DNA from: Luscinia megarhynchos
Taxonomy: Eukaryota > Chordata > Aves > Passeriformes > Turdidae
Length of the DNA stretch: 64,000 nt
Direction of reading: 5' to 3'
NCBI GenBank assembly: GCA_034336665.1
Contig: CM067592.1
Span: 45,475,761-45,539,760, forward strand
Positions within the stretch are counted from its first letter, which is position 1. Each line of letters opens with the position of its first letter. The notes under the pieces were generated by a model. It searched no databases. It saw only the letters and a list, made by a program, of their open reading frames with translations, and had not been told where the DNA came from. A program made the position numbers and the translations under genes. This document shows, in pieces, positions 62,001 through 64,000 of this stretch.

Positions 62001-62943
62001 ATCTGTTGAAAAAAAACCACACTGCTCTGAGTCCTAAAGACAGAGCAAATTTGATCAACAATATCTTCAACCTTGCACGGTAAGACTTCTGTATTGGAAA
62101 AGGTATTTAATGTGTGTTTCAAGTTTTTTCCAATTCAGAGAAGATCATATTTAGTTTCTAGAGACAACTGCTTTAGAGAAAGTTTAATTCAGTCTTCAAT
62201 AGCCTTGTTAAAACTGTTCACTGATGCTCTAGATGTTATCTCCGTCATCTTAATAGCATCATCTATTTATTTGGATCACAGAGAGCCACATGATAGTTTC
62301 CATTTCTGGAAGACACTGTTTTCTTTAGTGCCCAATAATCTGCCTGCTAGACTGTTTTCCTGTACTCTAGTGCTTCACTTTAGAAAAGTAAGCTATTTCC
62401 CTCTTAAATTTTTACTGGTGCCCTCTCATGTGTTTCACCACCATGCTTAGAGCAGGTGAGGCTGACCATTATGGATAGTCTCTTTGGAAGCTGCTATTCT
62501 ATCTGAGTATCCTTATTTATGATTAATATTTTCAGATGTTCTTGCTGCACTTCCTTACTCATTTTCAATTTTTGTTAACTGAAGGCATGTTAGTGGCCAT
62601 TGTTGCTTTGTTATAATCTCACTGAAGTTAAAATATGAAAATTTCCACAAGTAAATTGTTTCTTATGTCACTCTCTCTATTCACTTCCCTCTCTGTTACT
62701 GTAATGGAAAGCATCACCTGTGATTTGTTTCAGGAAGTGCTTTTGTTTTGCAATCCATTTTAATGTTTGTGTTCATTGACCCATAGTCTAGGAAGAGAGT
62801 CTCTGGAAAAGGCCTTTGAGTTGGTTGATTACCTCAATGAAGAGAACAGCACTGCACCACTTACTCAAGCTTTGTTTCAGCTGAGTCTTATATACAGCCT
62901 TTTAGACAAAAAGGGTGAACAACAACTGGCAGCACGGGTCATG
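13782..62943 (+). CDS. LNPEP: LNPEP (leucyl-cystinyl aminopeptidase / IRAP), exons 1-13, 3' end outside window
   Basis: This is a type II membrane M1-family zinc aminopeptidase. In mammals it trims N-terminal residues from oxytocin, vasopressin and angiotensin peptides, travels with GLUT4 storage vesicles, and trims peptides in cross-presentation endosomes. Thirteen exons join in phase to 791 codons (human protein 1,025 residues), so about 234 C-terminal residues lie beyond the window. Order: cytoplasmic tail 1-110 with dileucines near 53-54 and 76-77 and an acidic cluster between them; signal anchor about 111-132; lumenal M1 domains with PCFDEPA (exon 3), GAMEN 428-432, HELAH 464-468, third zinc ligand E487 and catalytic Y549. 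These numbers equal the human ones, so no net indel has occurred up to Y549. N-glycosylation sequons are frequent in the lumenal part. ERAP1/ERAP2 are excluded because they lack the long acidic cytoplasmic tail. No stop or frameshift is seen in any exon. Confidence 0.97.
14814..14878 (+). mobile_element. CR1 LINE 3' tail fragment, sense
   Basis: The sequence GGGGGTTGGAACTAGATGAT followed by a CAAGGTTCCTTC-like stretch and ATTCTATGGTTCT is the typical 3' end of avian CR1 elements. Only the tail is left. Confidence 0.9.
16517..16742 (-). mobile_element. CR1 LINE 3' fragment, antisense
   Basis: It starts TCATAGAATATCTCAACTTG and continues with GTCCAACTCC and a CAACCACCCTCTCAATGAAG block. This is the reverse complement of a CR1 3' UTR and its end, clearly diverged. 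Confidence 0.88.
24931..25262 (-). mobile_element. CR1 LINE 3' fragment, antisense
   Basis: It begins TCATAGAATCATTTAATTTG, then ACCACCCAACCAGG, CTTGAATACCTCCAAG and the CR1-typical GGGGCCATTTCCTCTTGTTC. An 83-codon plus-strand open frame here is only antisense CR1. Confidence 0.9.
34675..34748 (+). mobile_element. CR1 LINE 3' tail fragment, sense
   Basis: GGTTGGAGCAGATGACCTTC and GTCCCTTCCAGCCTCAGATA, then TGTGACCCTCTGATTCTAT, match a CR1 3' end. It is short and diverged. Confidence 0.85.
36243..37083 (+). CDS. LNPEP: LNPEP exon 2: cytoplasmic tail, membrane anchor, start of lumenal domain
   Basis: The acceptor TTTCTTTTTCAG precedes the exon and the donor GTATGC follows it. The 841 nt encode residues 7-287. 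The cytoplasmic part is nearly identical to mammals, with two LL endocytic/sorting signals and a D/E-rich block. A hydrophobic signal anchor (starts TMVVC, ends IYLLP) follows, then a Lys/Cys-rich juxtamembrane stretch and the first beta-rich M1 domain with several NxS/T sequons. An internal Met (36,266) matches the start of a shorter mammalian isoform. A further in-frame ATG at 36,224 lies in the intron tail. Confidence 0.96.
37084..39416 (+). other. LNPEP intron 2
   Basis: Contains one internal CR1 ORF2 fragment (about 37.4-37.65 kb). Nothing else is recognised. Confidence 0.85.
37405..37650 (+). mobile_element. CR1 LINE internal fragment (reverse transcriptase N-terminal part), sense
   Basis: Conceptual translation shows a [18 protein letters not shown] segment, the conserved CR1 reverse transcriptase region before the first palm motifs, interrupted by stops. 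The usual 3' tail is absent, so only an internal piece survives. Confidence 0.75.
39417..39555 (+). CDS. LNPEP: LNPEP exon 3 (PCFDEPA region)
   Basis: The 139-nt exon covers residues 287-333, reading [19 protein letters not shown] and onward through DEPA. This block is highly conserved in M1 aminopeptidases. It starts after CCCATTAG, completes the split Arg codon of exon 2, and ends MPK before GTACTG. Phase closes at 0. Confidence 0.96.
39556..42211 (+). other. LNPEP intron 3
   Basis: Contains one tRNA-derived SINE (about 40.67-40.81 kb). Otherwise nothing is recognised. Confidence 0.85.
40671..40812 (+). mobile_element. tRNA-Ile-derived SINE with CR1-like tail (TguSINE1-like)
   Basis: The head reads like a decayed tRNA-Ile: an A-box-like TAGCTCTGTTGG (40,678-40,689), an anticodon arm GGTGCTGATAATGCC, a B-box-like GGGTTAGAGCC (40,723-40,733) and an acceptor-end GGCCA. 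It is followed by a tail (ATTCCATCGTCCTTAGAGGT, then CCTCAGAGTATTTTGT) resembling a CR1-X 3' end. Such tRNA-Ile/CR1 SINEs are described from passerine birds. The box mismatches rule out a working tRNA. Confidence 0.8.
42212..42343 (+). CDS. LNPEP: LNPEP exon 4
   Basis: The 132-nt, phase 0 exon (residues 334-377) contains the M1 signature around KMSTYLVAF. The acceptor is TTCCTCTGCAG and the donor GTATGT. It ends in NGTLV-type sequence that continues into exon 5, as in mammals. Confidence 0.95.
42344..44563 (+). other. LNPEP intron 4
   Basis: No repeat family, exon or RNA gene is recognised. Confidence 0.8.
44564..44684 (+). CDS. LNPEP: LNPEP exon 5
   Basis: The 121-nt exon covers residues 378-418. 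It reads VSVYAIPQ and then a helix ending KYPLEKL, just before the catalytic domain core. The donor is a consensus GTAAGT. It leaves one base that joins exon 6 to make Asp418. Confidence 0.95.
44685..45333 (+). other. LNPEP intron 5
   Basis: Short intron with nothing recognised. An 88-codon plus-strand open frame inside it has no splice context. Confidence 0.8.
45334..45488 (+). CDS. LNPEP: LNPEP exon 6: GAMEN motif and HELAH
   Basis: The 155-nt exon covers residues 418-469. It carries the exopeptidase/substrate motif GAMENWG (428-432 for GAMEN) and the zinc-binding, catalytic HELAH (464-468). The exon ends directly after HELAHQ at a GTACTA donor, so the zinc site is split between exons 6 and 7. 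Confidence 0.97.
45489..45821 (+). other. LNPEP intron 6
   Basis: A 333-bp intron with nothing recognised. It separates the two halves of the zinc-binding motif. Confidence 0.85.
45822..45935 (+). CDS. LNPEP: LNPEP exon 7: third zinc ligand
   Basis: The 114-nt, phase 0 exon (residues 470-507) begins WFGNLVT and contains WLNEGFA, whose Glu487 is the third zinc ligand 18 residues after the HExxH motif. The donor is GTAAGC. The following intron hosts the provirus. Confidence 0.97.
46370..46764 (-). repeat. 3' LTR of the provirus
   Basis: It starts TGCAAGTATATG on the plus strand, next to the target-site duplication. The TATA box complement is near 46,593-46,602 and the AATAAA complement at 46,420-46,425. 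The inner end is uncertain by about 10 bp: the expected CA is not visible where a purine-rich tract (complement of about 46,758-46,772) meets U3. Confidence 0.88.
46758..46772 (-). promoter_or_regulatory. Polypurine tract of the provirus
   Basis: On the element strand a run of A and G ending in five Gs sits directly at the inner edge of the 3' LTR, the expected site for plus-strand priming. Confidence 0.7.
46880..48110 (-). pseudogene. Proviral env remnant with CX6CC transmembrane motif
   Basis: A 114-codon open piece (47,435-47,779) is surface-subunit-like, with Cys residues and N-glycosylation sequons. The transmembrane subunit has an immunosuppressive-domain-like segment (about 47,111-47,155) followed, after a frameshift, by a CX6CC motif (47,078-47,104) typical of gamma-type and alpharetroviral envelopes. 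Stops and shifts make it nonfunctional. Confidence 0.82.
48130..50640 (-). pseudogene. Proviral pol remnant (RT, RNase H, integrase)
   Basis: RT fingers are readable at about 50,380-50,580 and the active-site box at 50,117-50,128 reads YMDY instead of YMDD. RNase H shows FVNGFGK near 49,304, with the first catalytic Asp changed to Asn, then SDSLY and [15 protein letters not shown]. Integrase follows with a zinc-domain HQNAK, CPDC (about 48,800), the catalytic-core MDVTH (about 48,715), IDKGAAY (about 48,550), KQKRGDPLG (about 48,390) and a C-terminal WGRGY segment (about 48,210). Frameshifts and stops lie between these. Confidence 0.9.
50640..51270 (-). pseudogene. Proviral dUTPase-protease remnant
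   Basis: A 111-codon open piece (50,925-51,260) carries dUTPase motifs: NSDSRGDIK (about 51,106-51,150) and the C-terminal glycine-rich [10 protein letters not shown] (50,964-50,996). The aspartic protease follows, but its DTG active site reads NTR (50,869-50,877), so it cannot be active. A dUTPase placed just before the protease is the betaretrovirus arrangement; alpharetroviruses lack it. Confidence 0.88.
51270..52940 (-). pseudogene. Proviral gag remnant
   Basis: Minus-strand pieces fall between the leader and the protease region. An 87-codon open piece at 52,595-52,858 fits matrix. The major homology region is recognisable at about 51,781-51,832 (GPQEP...FIDHLQ). Two nucleocapsid zinc knuckles follow. 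The one at 51,430-51,471 keeps the CX2CX4HX4C spacing (CPRC...H...C). The other, 51,507-51,550, has lost its His and last Cys. Stops and frameshifts separate the pieces, so no complete polyprotein exists. The N-terminus is hard to place. Confidence 0.85.
52995..53014 (-). promoter_or_regulatory. Primer-binding-site candidate
   Basis: Two bases after the 5' LTR end, the element strand reads TGGCTCCTTGAAGAGGAGAC. This resembles a decayed tRNA-Lys primer-binding site (TGGC start, GAC end) with mismatches. The primer assignment is tentative; the position is as expected. Confidence 0.5.
53017..53390 (-). repeat. 5' LTR of the provirus
   Basis: In plus orientation it runs TGCACGAATG...CCCCACA, so in element sense it is TGTGGGG...TGCA with TG/CA ends. 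On the element strand it has a TATA box (complement of CTTATATAAT around 53,230-53,240) and an AATAAA signal (complement of TTTATT at 53,068-53,073). It aligns along its length with 46,370-46,764. Confidence 0.92.
55002..55133 (+). CDS. LNPEP: LNPEP exon 8: catalytic Tyr549
   Basis: The 132-nt, phase 0 exon (residues 508-551) encodes the helical segment ending FDALSYIK. Its Tyr549 is the M1 transition-state tyrosine. The acceptor is TTTCTCTTCTAG and the donor GTAAGT. Confidence 0.96.
55134..57796 (+). other. LNPEP intron 8
   Basis: Nothing is recognised. Short open frames around 56.5-57.3 kb on both strands have no splice context or homology. Confidence 0.8.
57797..57928 (+). CDS. LNPEP: LNPEP exon 9
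   Basis: The 132-nt, phase 0 exon (residues 552-595) begins with a [13 protein letters not shown] block just after the catalytic Tyr and ends [10 protein letters not shown]. The acceptor is CTCCCTACAG. The donor GTATCC is weaker than consensus. Confidence 0.95.
57929..58542 (+). other. LNPEP intron 9
   Basis: Mostly occupied by a CR1 ORF2 fragment. A pyrimidine-rich stretch precedes exon 10. Confidence 0.85.
58015..58415 (+). mobile_element. CR1 LINE internal fragment (middle of reverse transcriptase), sense
   Basis: Translation in shifting frames gives [21 protein letters not shown] and then [14 protein letters not shown], corresponding to CR1 reverse transcriptase from the NYRPVSL block to the FDTVSH block. 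It ends without a CR1 3' tail. It crowds exon 10, ending about 130 bp before it. Confidence 0.9.
58543..58703 (+). CDS. LNPEP: LNPEP exon 10 (weak GTTATT donor)
   Basis: The 161-nt exon covers residues 596-649 and includes MMKTW and KGFPLVTV. The only donor that keeps the reading frame and rejoins YLWHIP in exon 11 is AAG/GTTATT, which departs from GTRAGT. It leaves two bases of a Ser codon completed by exon 11. Without splicing here, translation stops six codons further on. Confidence 0.92.
58704..61163 (+). other. LNPEP intron 10
   Basis: Begins with the weak donor GTTATT. Contains a CR1 3' half (about 60.05-60.93 kb). An 89-codon frame at 58,975-59,244 has no recognisable homology. Confidence 0.85.
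60045..60930 (+). mobile_element. CR1 LINE 3' part (RT C-terminal half to tail), sense
   Basis: Translation shows a VGDLHSEI...YDTKLSG block near the start (the CR1 polymerase active site area, decayed). Typical CR1 3' sequence follows: CTGCATCCAGCTCTGGGGTC, CAGTGAAACAGTGGCACTGG and a tail GGGGAGCTAGATGACCTTAA. It is diverged, with frameshifts. Confidence 0.92.
61164..61252 (+). CDS. LNPEP: LNPEP exon 11
   Basis: The 89-nt exon covers residues 649-679. It begins [11 protein letters not shown] and ends LLDQKS. The middle contains two extra-looking Cys residues (NRCNFTYC) in a variable loop. The acceptor is TTCCTTTGCAG and the donor GTATGT. Confidence 0.94.
61253..61898 (+). other. LNPEP intron 11
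   Basis: Nothing is recognised. Confidence 0.8.
61899..62079 (+). CDS. LNPEP: LNPEP exon 12
   Basis: The 181-nt exon covers residues 679-739. It includes [13 protein letters not shown] and [13 protein letters not shown], both strongly conserved at the start of the C-terminal HEAT-like helical domain. The donor GTAAGA splits an Arg codon. Confidence 0.95.
62080..62786 (+). other. LNPEP intron 12
   Basis: Nothing is recognised. A 125-codon open frame that begins in exon 12 in another frame and runs into the intron is fortuitous. Confidence 0.8.
62787..62943 (+). CDS. LNPEP: LNPEP exon 13 (last exon in window)
   Basis: The 157-nt exon covers residues 739-791. It begins [16 protein letters not shown] and ends AARVM before GTATGT. 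It is part of the C-terminal helical domain. The remaining exons, the stop codon and the 3' UTR lie to the right of the window. Confidence 0.94.
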
Positions 62944-64000
62944 GTATGTCTTAGTTTTTCATAAATGATAATTTTGAATAATTAGCTATAATGTTCTTTA
63001 TAGTTACATGCTCTTTTTACATGTTGACTGCTGAACATACTCATTAATTTCACTAAGCTGGACAGTGATTCAAGAGAGTTGCCAGTTTGCCAACTTTTTC
63101 TAATGATCTCTTACCAAAATGCTACTTTTTGGTCCAGCTTCTTCCCCTCTCCTTCTCCTGTTTCCATACCATACCCGTATGCCCCAAAATATTTTGTTGG
63201 GAGTGTGATGCAGTAGGAGCACAGTGGTGTCTGGGGCTATCTTAAAGTGCCCATACTGGTCAATTTAATACAAATATGTAATTTTAACAGATTCCAGTTA
63301 TTTTCAAAAGTTAGAGTGGCTGGAGATCGTAGATCTAGTTGCTTTGTAGAGATACAGGAGAAAAAACCAGAACCGTTTTCTGTAAAAATAGAAACACAAA
63401 TATGGAACACAAATATAGTCCTGTTCTAATTGTGTGATAGAGTAATACAATACAGTTCTACACACTTGACAGTGAAATCAATATTGTAGGTTCTGTTCTT
63501 GATGAGTATATGTCTTTCATTTCTCTGTACCTTCATTTTATGGAGCTTCTTCTCCATATTCATGTACTGGTTTAAAATGAACTTTGCTGCTTTATGGTGT
63601 AAAAATGTGAGTAAAGGGGTTTAGTCTATAAGAAAATTATTATATTATTAGATAAAATAGCAGATGTTTTTTCTTTATGATAGGTAGAGATAATCTGTGT
63701 GTGCTTAAAGAAGCATAAGAAAAAGTGCACTATTTTAATTTTCGCAGAGTTGCTATGTATCTGCTATAAACAGCCTGAGCTCTGTTTTGCAATGCAGTGT
63801 CTATGCAGTTCTATTTAAGTCCAGAAGTTTCAGCTGAGTTGATCAGGCATCCAGCTGTGGTTTTGGCAAGCTGCAGAACTATAAAACTGAAGGGTGTTCA
63901 GCCTAGAGACATACAGAAGTTGTTTCTCTGTGCTAAATGAAGGCATATTTACTGTGATATGGTGAAGTTATAAGCAGTTGAACTTACAGAAGTTGTAGTA
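62944..64000 (+). other. LNPEP intron 13 (start only)
   Basis: Begins GTATGT and runs to the window edge. No exon is seen in it, so exon 14 is to the right. Confidence 0.8.

Noticed and set aside
62073..62450. 125-codon plus-strand frame across the exon 12 donor
   Set aside because: It is out of frame with LNPEP in exon 12 and runs into the intron. The consensus GTAAGA donor and conserved exon 13 explain the locus.

Overview
The window is vertebrate nuclear DNA, almost certainly from a bird and most likely a songbird (passerine). The evidence is CR1 LINE fragments on both strands, a tRNA-Ile-derived SINE with a CR1-like tail (a design described from passerines), and an old class II (ERVK/beta-like) endogenous retrovirus. 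DNA is AT-rich apart from one strong CpG island. The 5q15 counterpart of this locus lies on the avian Z chromosome; that is background knowledge, not seen here.

Layout. Positions 1-13,285 are intergenic: no convincing exon, two microsatellites, and one short coding-like minus-strand ORF next to the island. A CpG island (about 13,300-14,060) carries the promoter and exon 1 of LNPEP (leucyl-cystinyl aminopeptidase, also IRAP, oxytocinase or placental leucine aminopeptidase). The gene runs on the plus strand from 13,782 past the right edge. I place 13 coding exons with matching GT/AG junctions and phases. They give 2,373 nt, or 791 codons, of a protein that is 1,025 residues long in human; the last exons are outside the window. 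Intron 1 is 22.4 kb.

The product is a type II membrane zinc aminopeptidase (M1 family). The substrate-binding GAMEN motif, the HExxH-(18)-E zinc site and the catalytic Tyr fall at residues 428-432, 464-468/487 and 549, the same numbers as in human. The two cytoplasmic dileucine signals and the acidic cluster used for storage-vesicle trafficking are also present. The gene looks intact.

Intron 7 (9 kb) contains a nearly full-length provirus (46,370-53,390) in antisense orientation. It has two LTRs, a 6-bp target-site duplication (TGAGGT), a primer-binding-site candidate, and decayed gag, dUTPase-protease, RT/RNase H/integrase and env. It has class II gag-pro-pol with a dUTPase domain but an env with a CX6CC motif, a combination worth following up. 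Protease, RT and RNase H catalytic residues are all lost, so it is a fossil.

Other introns hold CR1 pieces and one SINE. I found no RNA gene, CRISPR array or new multi-gene system. The best leads are the mosaic provirus, the unexplained minus-strand ORF beside the promoter, and the weak splice donor of exon 10.
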